In this document: in pieces, positions 33,034 through 42,105 of the stretch | Numbering within the stretch: position 1 is the stretch's first letter | How the letters are laid out: every line of letters starts with the position of its first letter | Assembly (NCBI RefSeq): GCF_022511585.1 | Contig: NZ_JAKWBN010000009.1 | Location: forward strand, 1 to 64,000 | Direction of reading: 5' to 3' | DNA from: Shimazuella soli | GTDB taxonomy: Bacteria > Bacillota > Bacilli > Thermoactinomycetales > Thermoactinomycetaceae | DNA: 64,000 bases | The notes under the pieces: generated by a model | Seen by the model: only the letters and a program-made list of their open reading frames with translations | What the model was told of the DNA's origin: nothing | The model's database searches: none | Translations under genes and position numbers: made by a program

Positions 33034-34065
33034 TTGGCTACCAAAATAATAATCACGGGTGTTGGTGGTTTCATTGGTTATCATGTGGCTTCTTGTCTTC
33101 TTCAGAAAGGCTACACCGTTATTGGTGTAGATAACCTGAATAACTACTATGATGTAAAACTCAAACAAGATCGGCTTCAACAGTTGAAGCATGTAAATTT
33201 CACATTCTATAAGATTTCACTGGAAGATAATGAGACACTTGTGAAATACTTAAAGAATGATGAATTCTCTGGTTCTGTCGTTATTCATTTAGCAGCCCAA
33301 GCAGGAGTCAAATATTCTTTAATCAATCCTGGAGCATATGTGCAATCAAACCTTGTAGGATTTGCGAATATATTAGAGCTCAGTAGACTGATAAGCATAA
33401 AACATTTACTCTATGCTTCATCAAGTTCAGTCTATGGAGCAAATCAAAAAGTTCCTTTTTATGAAAAAGATCAAGTCAACCACCCCTTAACTTTGTATGC
33501 AGCAACAAAAAGATCCAATGAATTGATGGCTCACGCCTATAGTATCAATGGTTTACCCACTACTGGAATGCGATTTTTTAACGTATACGGCCCGTGGGGA
33601 CGACCAGATATGGCACTTTTTCTTTTCACTAAAGCCATATTGGAACGAAAGCCTATCTATATCAATAACAATGGGAATATGTTTCGTGATTTCACTTACA
33701 TCGAGGATGTAGTAGAGAGTATTGTAAGATTGATCGATCAAGTACCAATTCGAAAGCCGATTGCAGGGAGTCTCATTAATCCAAACCAAAGCTATGCACC
33801 TTTCCAACTTTTTAACATCGGTAATCAAAAACCTATAAACTTGATGAAATTTATTTCGTTAATCGAGGAAAAGTTAGGAATGAAGGCGATAAAGCGTTAC
33901 CTTCCTAACCAAGAAACGGAAGTTTTTCAAACCTTTGCAGATGTTCAAGAGCTACAGGATACGATTCAATTTAGTCCCAATACCTCTATTGAGAAGGGTA
34001 TTGAAAAGTTTTTAGATTGGTATTTTGTTTATTATCAACCATCTGAACATCGGATGATTCAGTGA
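33034..34065 (+). CDS. UDP-glucuronate 4-epimerase-like SDR
   Basis: A 343-aa extended SDR. TTG 33034 behind AGGAAGGGAATTAAA gives ATKIIITGVGGFIGYH; ATG 33013 is an alternative. Motifs: GVGGFIGY (NAD binding), YASSSSVYGANQKVPF, catalytic YAATK, and MRFFNVYGPWGRPDMALF. The spacing and the GRPDMA segment match UDP-GlcA 4-epimerases. It probably supplies a UDP-sugar to the neighbouring glycosyltransferase. Confidence 0.85.
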   Translation: MATKIIITGVGGFIGYHVASCLLQKGYTVIGVDNLNNYYDVKLKQDRLQQLKHVNFTFYKISLEDNETLVKYLKNDEFSGSVVIHLAAQAGVKYSLINPGAYVQSNLVGFANILELSRLISIKHLLYASSSSVYGANQKVPFYEKDQVNHPLTLYAATKRSNELMAHAYSINGLPTTGMRFFNVYGPWGRPDMALFLFTKAILERKPIYINNNGNMFRDFTYIEDVVESIVRLIDQVPIRKPIAGSLINPNQSYAPFQLFNIGNQKPINLMKFISLIEEKLGMKAIKRYLPNQETEVFQTFADVQELQDTIQFSPNTSIEKGIEKFLDWYFVYYQPSEHRMIQ

Positions 34066-34118
34066 TCAGTCAAAAGGATTCAGAGAATCAGTTTATATTT
34101 GTTTGGAGGAAAGCAGTA

Positions 34119-35084
34119 ATGAGTGATCAGTATGCAGCAAATGAAATATTTAAAATGGTAGAATCTTTACATTCTAAAACGATACAGGAAGTAAAAGCCA
34201 TTCATTTAGGAAGATTAAATCCAAAATGGATTTTAACATTTATGGATGGTTCCAAGTTATTTGTAAAACAATATCATCCAGATCGGTATATAGGAAAAAT
34301 ACCAGCTGTAAAACAAGCTCTCTCTATTCAAGATCAGCTTTTTCACACAGGTATAAAGTGTCCAGAAGTACATTCTGTTGATGGGGAATACATCTTACAT
34401 ACGGAATCCGGCCATCAATTTTCAATGTTCGAAGTATGTCCAGGAATTGTTGTTTTACCTGGGAAACCTAATCAGAATCAAATGCATTCGTGGGGTAAAG
34501 AGCTTGGTAAGATGCATCATCTTTTAGATGAATTACCTGCAGGACCCATAGATTGGGTCCCATCCAAAGGAGAAATTCAATCTTTTTGTGAATCACAGAT
34601 GAAAATTGCTGAGGATTATCCAGTTTCTAAACGTGTACAACAGATGTTAGAAAAAGAACAGGAATTACTAGAATCATATGACCAAACTATTTTTGAACAG
34701 TGCAAGCATGGATGGGCGCATTGGGACAATCAGGTTTATAACGTGTTATTTCAAGATGACGCTCTCACATCTATCTTAGATTTTGATCGGATGAGATATG
34801 TATATCCTGAATTAGATCTCGCTCGGGCAATATTGTCTGGCTGTATAAATGAGGAAACAAAACTGGATCAAGAGAAAGCCAGAGCATTTATTACTGGTTA
34901 TCAAGAAACAAGGAAAGATTTTCAATTAAATGATGTCATTCGTTCTCTCAAGCTCTTATGGTGCAGAGAATCCGTTTGGTGGATAAAAGCTGATATAGAA
35001 CAAGATGAAGAGATCCCTCAGAGGTTTTCAAAGGAAATCGAATGGCTTCAAAACAATTGGGGACATTTGCAAGAAATCATCTAA
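34119..35084 (+). CDS. APH/choline-kinase-like phosphotransferase
   Basis: A 321-aa kinase-fold protein, ATG 34119 behind GGAGGAAAGCAGTA. Motifs: KLFVKQYHPD (ATP Lys), HGWAHWDNQVYNVLF (catalytic loop, Asp and Asn) and ILDFDRMRY (metal-binding Asp). It belongs to the aminoglycoside/homoserine/choline phosphotransferase superfamily. It is the last gene of this group, before a strong terminator. It may phosphorylate the cluster's sugar product as a biosynthetic or self-protection step. Confidence 0.8.
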   Translation: MSDQYAANEIFKMVESLHSKTIQEVKAIHLGRLNPKWILTFMDGSKLFVKQYHPDRYIGKIPAVKQALSIQDQLFHTGIKCPEVHSVDGEYILHTESGHQFSMFEVCPGIVVLPGKPNQNQMHSWGKELGKMHHLLDELPAGPIDWVPSKGEIQSFCESQMKIAEDYPVSKRVQQMLEKEQELLESYDQTIFEQCKHGWAHWDNQVYNVLFQDDALTSILDFDRMRYVYPELDLARAILSGCINEETKLDQEKARAFITGYQETRKDFQLNDVIRSLKLLWCRESVWWIKADIEQDEEIPQRFSKEIEWLQNNWGHLQEII

Positions 35085-35137
35085 TGACACTGTAGAGACT
35101 CTATAAATAGAACCAAAGATTTTATCTCTCCCTTGCT

Positions 35138-35169
35138 AAAAAGGATCATTAACATGAATGATCCTTTTT
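35138..35169 (+). terminator. strong bidirectional terminator
   Basis: AAAAAGGATCATT (35138-35150), loop AACATG, AATGATCCTTTTT (35157-35169). A 13-bp perfect stem with T and A tracts. Confidence 0.9.
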
Positions 35170-35210
35170 ATTAGCAAAGAAAGTAGTTTACTAGGGGGTT
35201 ATTATTAAAA

Positions 35211-35612
35211 ATGAAAAAAGAACGGTTAGACGTGGTTTATGTCCTTGTATTTGATCAGCATACAGAGAAGATTTTAGTGGTGGAAAATTTAAATTCATGG
35301 AGTTTACCAGGAGGAAAAAGAGAAGAAGGGGAATCTTTAATTGATGCTACCATCCGAGAAGCCAAAGAAGAGACAGGACTTGAGGTAGAAGTAGCGGAAT
35401 TGATCAATGTTAACGAGCAGATAGCAGAAAAACATATCCTGTTCTTTACTTTTCGTGGCTATATTATCGGAGGAAAACAAGAGAATAACGATTTAAAAAT
35501 AAAGCAAATAAAGTGGTTAACTATTGCAGAGACAGAACAGTTAATGCCCTGGTATCCAAATATTAAGTCATTATTAGAAAAATCAGCGGGTTATTTGTTA
35601 GAAAGAGAGTAG
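35211..35612 (+). CDS. Nudix hydrolase
   Basis: A 133-aa protein, ATG 35211 behind TAGGGGGTTATTATTAAA. The complete Nudix box runs from GGKREEGESLIDATIREA to KEETGLEV (Gx5Ex7REVxEExG pattern). LPGG before the box resembles MutT-like 8-oxo-dGTPases. It hydrolyses a nucleoside diphosphate derivative; the exact substrate cannot be read. It is followed by stand-alone enzyme genes with their own ribosome binding sites. Confidence 0.87.
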   Translation: MKKERLDVVYVLVFDQHTEKILVVENLNSWSLPGGKREEGESLIDATIREAKEETGLEVEVAELINVNEQIAEKHILFFTFRGYIIGGKQENNDLKIKQIKWLTIAETEQLMPWYPNIKSLLEKSAGYLLERE

Positions 35613-35637
35613 TGTAGATCATATAGGAGGTTCTGTT

Positions 35638-36444
35638 TTGGAAAATCATTTACAGTACGATCCAACGTTGTTTCAAGGTACTGCATCTTACTATTCTAGC
35701 TACCGCTTCCCTTATCCAGAGGAGTTATTTCAGCACATCGTACAAAGTTTCCATTTAGATAAAAATAGTCAGGTTCTTGATTTGGGATGTGGAACTGGGA
35801 ACTTATCTATTCCTTTAGCATCCTATTGTCAAAATGTGATCGGTATGGACCCTGATCCAGAAATGTTAAGGGAAGCAAAACGTCTTGCAACATTAAATCA
35901 AGTGGAGAATTTGGAATTAGTATTAGGATCGTCTTGGGACATTTCCAATGATATGGGGCCGTTTCAAGCCACGATCATGGGAGAATCGTTTCATTGGATG
36001 GATCGGGATGGTGTCTTAAATGCACTATATGATGTCATTGCCTCTTATGGAGGAATCGCAATCGTTTCTAAGAAACAAATAGGACCTTCTGGTTATCAAG
36101 AAGTAGTGGATCAGGTAATCAAGGAATTTCTTGGTGAGAAACGAAAAGCAGGAAAGGGTTTTTATTCTCATCCAACCGAACGACATGAGGTAGTGCTTTC
36201 AAGATCCAGATTTTCCATATTGGAGCCGTATCGTTTTGAATATCAAGTAGAAAAAACAATTGAAGATTTGATTGGTTTTTTATACTCCACTTCGTATGCA
36301 AACAAGCGTCTGCTTGGAGATGAAGTAGAGAATTTTGAAAAAGAGTTGCGACAAGGTCTTATTTCGGTTGGATCTTCAGGAAAGCTTTCATTTCAGGTAA
36401 CAGTAACTGCTTTAATGGGGAGAAAAGACGGGAAGGGTTGTTAA
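35638..36444 (+). CDS. class I SAM-dependent methyltransferase
   Basis: A 268-aa protein, TTG 35638 behind ATAGGAGGTTCTG. SAM-binding motif I is VLDLGCGTGNLSIPLA; GMDPDPEM is motif II; GESFHWMDRDGVL is a typical post-motif. It resembles small-molecule or UbiE/Tam-like methyltransferases. No clear substrate. It abuts the GNAT gene with one base between. Confidence 0.85.
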   Translation: MENHLQYDPTLFQGTASYYSSYRFPYPEELFQHIVQSFHLDKNSQVLDLGCGTGNLSIPLASYCQNVIGMDPDPEMLREAKRLATLNQVENLELVLGSSWDISNDMGPFQATIMGESFHWMDRDGVLNALYDVIASYGGIAIVSKKQIGPSGYQEVVDQVIKEFLGEKRKAGKGFYSHPTERHEVVLSRSRFSILEPYRFEYQVEKTIEDLIGFLYSTSYANKRLLGDEVENFEKELRQGLISVGSSGKLSFQVTVTALMGRKDGKGC

Positions 36445-36445
36445 C

Positions 36446-36988
36446 ATGTTTTCCATTATAGTAAATGAAGAAATCGAATTACGTTTACTACAACCAAAGA
36501 ATGCGAAAGAGATCTTTCAATTGGTGAATCAATCAAGGCTATATTTAGGAAGATTTCTTCCTTGGGTAAATAGCGTCACTTCTCCAGAAGATTACAAAGA
36601 GATCATCCCTAGTTGGCTTCAACAATTTGCTGAAAACAAAGGATTTCAAAGTGGTATTTACTATCAAGGAGCTTTTGCTGGAATGATTGGATTTCATCCT
36701 ATTGATTGGAATACAAGAATGACTGCGATTGGATATTGGTTAGCAGAAGAACATCAAGGAAAAGGTATTATGACTCGTTGTTGTAAAAAGATGATCGAAA
36801 TGGGGTTTCAGGATTATGAATTAAATCGCTTGGAAATTCGTTGTGATCCAGCAAATGAAAAAAGTCGTGCTATACCAGAGAGATTAGGATTTATTCAAGA
36901 AGGAGTGTTAAGAGAGGTTGCGATTCAAAATGAAGAACATCATGATTTGGTGGTATATGGTTTATTAAAATCGGAATATAAGACTTAG
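36446..36988 (+). CDS. GNAT acetyltransferase (RimJ/RimL-like)
   Basis: A 180-aa protein, ATG 36446. IELRLLQPKNAKEIFQLVN opens the family; AIGYWLAEEHQGKGIMT holds the Q-x-x-G-x-G/A acetyl-CoA loop; RLEIRCDPANEKSRAIPERL is the RimJ/L signature, followed by GFIQEGVLRE. It acetylates a ribosomal-protein N-terminus or a small amine. Confidence 0.87.
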   Translation: MFSIIVNEEIELRLLQPKNAKEIFQLVNQSRLYLGRFLPWVNSVTSPEDYKEIIPSWLQQFAENKGFQSGIYYQGAFAGMIGFHPIDWNTRMTAIGYWLAEEHQGKGIMTRCCKKMIEMGFQDYELNRLEIRCDPANEKSRAIPERLGFIQEGVLREVAIQNEEHHDLVVYGLLKSEYKT

Positions 36989-37083
36989 AAGTAAGAAGAA
37001 ATCCAATGAATGATACAGCAGAGATACTAGAATTAATTAATAGTTGATGATGACAAAGTGTTTAAAGGTACAGGTGTGGAAAT

Positions 37084-37737
37084 ATGGATAATGAAATTAT
37101 TGATATTTTTAATGATCAACATGAATATATTGGTCAAGCAACAAAGAAAGAAGCTCATGAAAATGGATGGTGGCATCGTGTTTTTACTTGCATTGTGATC
37201 AACAGTGAGAAAAAAACGATGGTTCTACAGAAAAAAGCACCAGAGCGTTATTCATTTCAGAGACCAGACTATTTGGATATAGCAGTAGGTGGACATTATC
37301 AAATGGGTGAGAAGATAGAAGATGGAATCAGAGAAATCAAAGAAGAATTAGGAATAGACGTCTCTTTTGAACGATTGATTCCCTTGGGAGTCCGACAAAC
37401 CGTTGCGTCTATAACACCAAACTATATCAATAAAGAATTCCAACATATTTTCCTATTGGTGGAGAATCGCTTACTTTTTGAATATCCACTTCGTTCATTT
37501 GAAGTTAATGGACTGGTAGAATTACCTATTGAGAAGGGAATTCAGTTACTACTAGGAAAGTCAAATCAATTAAAAGGAAGTGGAATTTTTCAAAAACAAA
37601 GGAAGATTGTAGAAGTAGAATTGACCCGGTCCGATTTTGTTCCGTCCTATCTTAAAACGGATCAGTTTATGTTACGGATATTCATTGTAGCGCATCGCTA
37701 TTTAAAAGGAGAAGATCTTAGCTTGCTATTTTGGTAA
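37084..37737 (+). CDS. IDI-type Nudix hydrolase
   Basis: A 217-aa protein, ATG 37084. DIFNDQHEYIGQATKKEAHENG and WHRVFTCIVIN match the isopentenyl-diphosphate-isomerase-like Nudix subgroup. The Nudix-box region is GGHYQMGEKIEDGIREIKEE-LG. The closest kinds are YfcD-like proteins of unclear substrate. The preceding 95 bp hold a short Asn/Glu-rich remnant but no gene. Confidence 0.82.
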   Translation: MDNEIIDIFNDQHEYIGQATKKEAHENGWWHRVFTCIVINSEKKTMVLQKKAPERYSFQRPDYLDIAVGGHYQMGEKIEDGIREIKEELGIDVSFERLIPLGVRQTVASITPNYINKEFQHIFLLVENRLLFEYPLRSFEVNGLVELPIEKGIQLLLGKSNQLKGSGIFQKQRKIVEVELTRSDFVPSYLKTDQFMLRIFIVAHRYLKGEDLSLLFW

Positions 37738-37761
37738 GGAAGAGTAATAGTAAAATTTGTA

Positions 37762-39354
37762 ATGGAAAAATCACATATATTTAGAGGTTATTTACATTGT
37801 GTGGCTAATTTAATGAAGGAGGATTACGAATTAATACATGATAGAGAGTTGAGTGGATTGAGTCACTATAGAAATGCTTTTTTTAATTTTTTGTTTTTAT
37901 TGATAGTTAGTTTTTTCTTTATTAGTCCCAATAATGTCAGTGAGATTGAATATCCGAAAGTAACTATCCCACACGCTCCCGAGTATCCAAAGGTAACTAT
38001 ACCCCATGCACCAGAATATCCCAAAGTATATATTCCATCAGCCCCGGAATATCCCAAAGTAACTATTCCACAAGCCCCTTCTCCCAATCAAAATTTGGAG
38101 TATCCGAAAGTAAAGATGAACCCCCCAGTCAAAATAAGCAATTCAAGTTTACTAGAGAAAATTCTTCAATCCATAATAAACAATATTTATCATATTTTAT
38201 TTCTTAATTCTTTGGTAATAGGACTTGCTTTGTTCTATTTATCACCGATTACAGGGGTATCTCTATTAATAGGAATGGGGATTAGTGGATTACTGTCATG
38301 GTTTTTGGAAGGAAATCTCCATGCAGCCGAAAGGGATGCGGTTTTTGGTGGGTTATCTGCTCTTGTTGGATTAGGAGTTGGTTCCCTTTCTCTTAAATTA
38401 TTGGGATCAAGATTGGTAAATGTCTCCAATCCGTTTATTCAAAAATGGTTGCCAATTGGATTGTCAAGTGGAGCTGCCGGATCATCAGATAGTCTTACTT
38501 TTGATTATTTGCGAGAAAGAAAAGTGGATTGGAAAAAGACTGGATTGGTTGGGTTATTAAGCATATTTTTAGGTTTTGGCGGACTTGCAGTTTCAGAGTA
38601 CGGGGGAAAAATAATAAAAAATATCCCTGTACCCGTCGTAGTACAAACCAATAATGGTGAGATATATTTTAGTTCTAAATCATTAAGTAATACAGCTTTA
38701 GGGCAGTGGATACAGAAGTTTGCAAGTGAAGAAGTAGAGGGAGTTACACGGATAGTAGGACGAGGAAAGAAATATGAAACTGATGATGGAGCATTAATTG
38801 CAGGGAAAAAAGTAGCTGAAATAAATAAACTTCCAAAATACCACCCTGTTAAAAACCAACTTGATCTGAAGTATGTTGCTAAGTTGCGAAAGGAATTAGG
38901 GATACCCTCTATTGGAGATGACCTTCGTTTAAAGAAAGAAGGTGTTTTAAAAGCTGAACAAACAGTAGCTGTTTTACAAAGTAATGGAGTGGAGATTTGG
39001 GGAAGAAATGGTTGGGGAGTTGATGTTGAAAATGGTTATAAAGAAATGTTAACGGAATGGTTTAAAAAGAGATCTAAGGGTAGTTTTGGTACAAATGCAA
39101 ATACAAGATTTCATGCAGAAGGAGATGTATTTTGGCATCTATACAAGTTTAGAAAAGCAAACAAATTACTAGGTGGTAAAGCAGTTTTAGCTGTTGACAG
39201 ATCTTTATGTAGGTATTGTGACCAAAGTAAAGGTGTTCAGCAAATGGTTGAAGAAGTTGGATTGGATGAATTAAAAGTAATTACCCCAGATGGTATTAGA
39301 ATCATAAAACCAGAACCTTCAAGGCGAAGAACCTCATGGGAGGTTGTTAGATAG
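37762..39354 (+). CDS. membrane-tethered deaminase toxin (polymorphic toxin-like)
   Basis: A 530-aa multidomain protein. Residues about 40-55 form a transmembrane helix. Residues 62-118 are a Pro/Tyr repeat linker (EYPKVTIPHAP, about five copies). Residues about 140-290 contain Gly-rich hydrophobic segments (possible second membrane domain). The C-terminal ~100 residues are a cytidine-deaminase-fold domain with His451-Ala-Glu453 and Cys483-Arg-Tyr-Cys486 zinc motifs, resembling SCP1.201/DddA-type deaminase toxins that act on nucleic acids. A candidate Imm1 immunity gene follows 14 bp later. No LXG or WXG100 secretion domain is visible. Start inferred as TTG/ATG near 37762. Confidence 0.75.
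   Translation: MEKSHIFRGYLHCVANLMKEDYELIHDRELSGLSHYRNAFFNFLFLLIVSFFFISPNNVSEIEYPKVTIPHAPEYPKVTIPHAPEYPKVYIPSAPEYPKVTIPQAPSPNQNLEYPKVKMNPPVKISNSSLLEKILQSIINNIYHILFLNSLVIGLALFYLSPITGVSLLIGMGISGLLSWFLEGNLHAAERDAVFGGLSALVGLGVGSLSLKLLGSRLVNVSNPFIQKWLPIGLSSGAAGSSDSLTFDYLRERKVDWKKTGLVGLLSIFLGFGGLAVSEYGGKIIKNIPVPVVVQTNNGEIYFSSKSLSNTALGQWIQKFASEEVEGVTRIVGRGKKYETDDGALIAGKKVAEINKLPKYHPVKNQLDLKYVAKLRKELGIPSIGDDLRLKKEGVLKAEQTVAVLQSNGVEIWGRNGWGVDVENGYKEMLTEWFKKRSKGSFGTNANTRFHAEGDVFWHLYKFRKANKLLGGKAVLAVDRSLCRYCDQSKGVQQMVEEVGLDELKVITPDGIRIIKPEPSRRRTSWEVVR
37948..38116 (+). repeat. 33-bp tandem repeats, EYPKV linker
   Basis: Four near-perfect 33-bp units and a partial fifth encode EYPKVTIPHAP-type 11-residue repeats inside the toxin gene. 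They look like a length-variable extracytoplasmic or wall-spanning linker. Confidence 0.85.
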
Positions 39355-39368
39355 AAAGGGAGAGGCTA

Positions 39369-39776
39369 ATGAATCAATGGGAACTGATTATATTGATGCC
39401 CAATTGTGAGGAGAAGTATTTAAATCCTACATGGGAACAAATCAAAAAACATTTAGAATATGTTGATGGAGATCATTTGGATAATTTAGTACTAACCAAT
39501 CCAAGCATTGGTGAAATGATAGTATGTGGTGGAAATAAGATTAGAGGTAAGAGTTTATATGGTGTGTCATGCTTTCCTACAAGTGGCAATGGTTATATTG
39601 AATATAATTTATTGAATCCTGAAGTAAAAACTAGAGATGAAGAATTTGAAGAAATTACGACACAGGGTGTTGGTGTGCATCATAACAAAGAATTTTTAGT
39701 TGAATTTGATGATATGCTTAAAGCCTTTGAAGTTTTCTATAGAACTGGTAAGTTGTCAGAACAAGATTGGTTCTAA
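39369..39776 (+). CDS. Imm1-like immunity protein
   Basis: A 135-aa protein, ATG 39369 behind AAAGGGAGAGGCTA. The segment LEYVDGDHLDNLVLTNPSIG followed by MIVCGGN and a later YIEYNLLNPE fits the Imm1 family, known to neutralise SCP1.201/DddA-type deaminases (DddI). It is acidic, cytoplasmic and lies directly after the toxin. Pairing and order support the immunity role. Confidence 0.75.
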   Translation: MNQWELIILMPNCEEKYLNPTWEQIKKHLEYVDGDHLDNLVLTNPSIGEMIVCGGNKIRGKSLYGVSCFPTSGNGYIEYNLLNPEVKTRDEEFEEITTQGVGVHHNKEFLVEFDDMLKAFEVFYRTGKLSEQDWF

Positions 39777-39835
39777 TTGTTTCATAGTAATAATTCATAT
39801 AATTGGTGATATTTAAGAAAGGAGACTACGTATTG

Positions 39836-41569
39836 ATGTTAAATCTACATGATCCTGACTTTAGAGCTGCAATTTGGGAAGCCCACAATGATAGGTGTGC
39901 TTACTCTCAAGAAAATTTAAGATATATAGACATGGACATAGAACACATTGTTCCTAAGAGTTTAAAATTGCAACCAGAGAAATTAGTTACTTATCTTAAA
40001 GAAATTGGTGAAAATGAAGATTTTGATCTGGACTCAGTATATAACTTAATACCTATAAATTCAAAAGTTAATCAGAGGAAAAACAACTCTCTTCTTCCCA
40101 AAAAAAGAGCAATATACTTTTTGACATTAGCAGAAAGTAAAGCTGAAAAAGTGATGGGAATTTACGATAAAAATAAGAAAAGGAAAAAATTTGATAAAGT
40201 AGTTAGAGATGTTTGGTTCTATGTCAATCAAGGAGTAGAATCGCCAGAAAAAATTTACAATAGAATTACAAATGATCATGAGATATTTGAGACCAAAAGA
40301 ATCTGCAATCAGACCTTTTATCTCAATAATAAAGATTATGTTTCATTCAAAGCTAGAATCCCTGACTCTTTTGAGAAAGATAGGATGGGTTTTTGTGAGA
40401 TTAGCTTTCGTAGTTTAAAAATTAGGGATGCTACTTTTTACGTTGAACATTCAGAAATATTAAAGGTTCTTTTTACTGGTCTTGATACAGATCCTTTACT
40501 AGGATTACGAAGATTTATTTTGCCGTTAGAAAACGACGAATATTTGTTAACACTTAATCAGGTAAGCTTTACTTTGACTAAATTAGAAGTGGAACAATTA
40601 TGTAGTATATTGGATGATTTTTCAGAAGTTTATATTAAGGCATTAGAAAAGATAGAAGATACTATGCAGGTCAAATATTTTAGAAAATCAAGAAGCGATA
40701 CTACTGAAATAGGATACAGACTAATTAAAGTGAATCATGCTTTTTGGAGAGAATTAGTTAAATTTGCCTGTAACCATGACTCTGGTGATGGCTCTTCGGA
40801 CTGGCACATTTTTGATCAAAATGAAAACTACATAAAAGTTTTTACTTCAAATCAAGATAAATTTTGTGATGGATACCATGTTTTTCTTGAACCTGAACAC
40901 GAGATAAATCATTTCAATCCTAATGACGAATTGTGGATTGTATGGATTCCCCCATCCTCGAATTGGGGATCAATTAATAATAGAGAACGATGGGATGCTT
41001 TATATACATATAACTGGCTTGTCTATGATTTGATTCCTGAAGTTGTACGAAATATAGAGAATGTAGGTATAAGCGACTTTTACATTAACAATTATGACTT
41101 ATACAAATCTGGTTATAAAGCGGTAAGGGATGTGCTCCTCTCTGACTATACACAAAAAGAATTATGCAAATTTATAGAAGACATACGATCTTATTATATT
41201 GGTTCAGATACAAAACATTATCTTACTAAAGAAGAAATAGTAGATTTGTATTCAGCAGTTGAACTTTGTTTGTTACGTACTCCATACCATTCCGCATTTA
41301 TAGAGTCACGACTTATGCTTGGGAAAACTTTTTATCACCAAGAACATAATCTCATAGATGTAATTTGTAAACACAAAGCAACCTTAGAGAATGGAGTATA
41401 TTCATCATGGACAATTGAGAATATCATGAGATGTCTAGTTGTACCATTGAATTCAGAGAAAAGTGACTTGAGTTATTCAGAAATCAAAACAATTGTTAGT
41501 TACTTATATCCTTTTTTTGAAAGGATGAAATTAGAAAAGCTAAAAAATAGACTTAAGGAGGGATTTTAA
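39836..41569 (+). CDS. HNH endonuclease-domain protein, large
   Basis: About 578 aa from ATG 39836 behind AAAGGAGACTACGTATTG; GTG 39803 is an upstream alternative. The N-terminal 90 residues are an HNH/McrA-like nuclease: CAYSQENLRYIDMDIEHIVP, then YNLIPINSKVNQRKNN. The remaining ~480 residues have no recognised domain and read as a mixed alpha/beta protein. HNH domains fused to large unknown domains are common in restriction-like and abortive defence proteins. It stands alone between the toxin pair and the ABC-3C-like operon. Confidence 0.75.
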   Translation: MLNLHDPDFRAAIWEAHNDRCAYSQENLRYIDMDIEHIVPKSLKLQPEKLVTYLKEIGENEDFDLDSVYNLIPINSKVNQRKNNSLLPKKRAIYFLTLAESKAEKVMGIYDKNKKRKKFDKVVRDVWFYVNQGVESPEKIYNRITNDHEIFETKRICNQTFYLNNKDYVSFKARIPDSFEKDRMGFCEISFRSLKIRDATFYVEHSEILKVLFTGLDTDPLLGLRRFILPLENDEYLLTLNQVSFTLTKLEVEQLCSILDDFSEVYIKALEKIEDTMQVKYFRKSRSDTTEIGYRLIKVNHAFWRELVKFACNHDSGDGSSDWHIFDQNENYIKVFTSNQDKFCDGYHVFLEPEHEINHFNPNDELWIVWIPPSSNWGSINNRERWDALYTYNWLVYDLIPEVVRNIENVGISDFYINNYDLYKSGYKAVRDVLLSDYTQKELCKFIEDIRSYYIGSDTKHYLTKEEIVDLYSAVELCLLRTPYHSAFIESRLMLGKTFYHQEHNLIDVICKHKATLENGVYSSWTIENIMRCLVVPLNSEKSDLSYSEIKTIVSYLYPFFERMKLEKLKNRLKEGF

Positions 41570-42105
41570 ATTTAGTTTTAAAGAATTATTAGATGCGTTA
41601 ATGGTTGATAAGATTTTGACCTAAATCCAATTTCTTGGCTGTCTTTTTTACCAAGAATGGTTTACATCTTGTGAGTTTAAGGACTAGAACAAGCACTTCA
41701 ATCGCTGAATGGGAGTAAAGGCTTGATGAAAACAATATAGAAGAAGGTAATAGTTGACAACACTTTTTCTGGAGATCGAGTGATTACAAAAGAACTGAGT
41801 TGTTTTAATTGGTTGAGAGATTAATAGTGTATCTGATATGAAAAAAGATGAAGTAATAATAATAGGGGGCGGGTTTAATACACTTAACATTTTAAATTCA
41901 TTTTAATTTTGTACCTAATGGATATTAGGTACAGATTATTGAAAGGAGAAATAAATATAGATGAAGAAATAAATTTAAGAACAGAAAAGTGAAAGAATTC
42001 TATGCATTGATGAGCTTGAAAGAACAGATATGATAATACATTATTGTGTTTCTCTATTGAGTACTTTAATAATCTTAATATATTTACATCGTAGGTGAAA
42101 ATAGA
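41570..42105. other. intergenic region with degenerate sequence
   Basis: About 535 bp without a credible gene. A weak hairpin (TTCTTGG 41632 / CCAAGAA 41651) may terminate the HNH gene. Short protein-like stretches broken by stops (around 41690-41870) suggest a decayed gene, but I cannot name it. The promoter of the following operon should lie in 41930-42100. Confidence 0.45.

Noticed and set aside
41684-41890. 68-aa minus-strand frame in the 41.6-42.1 kb gap
   Set aside because: Hydrophobic chance-like sequence with no ribosome binding site in AT-rich degenerate DNA.
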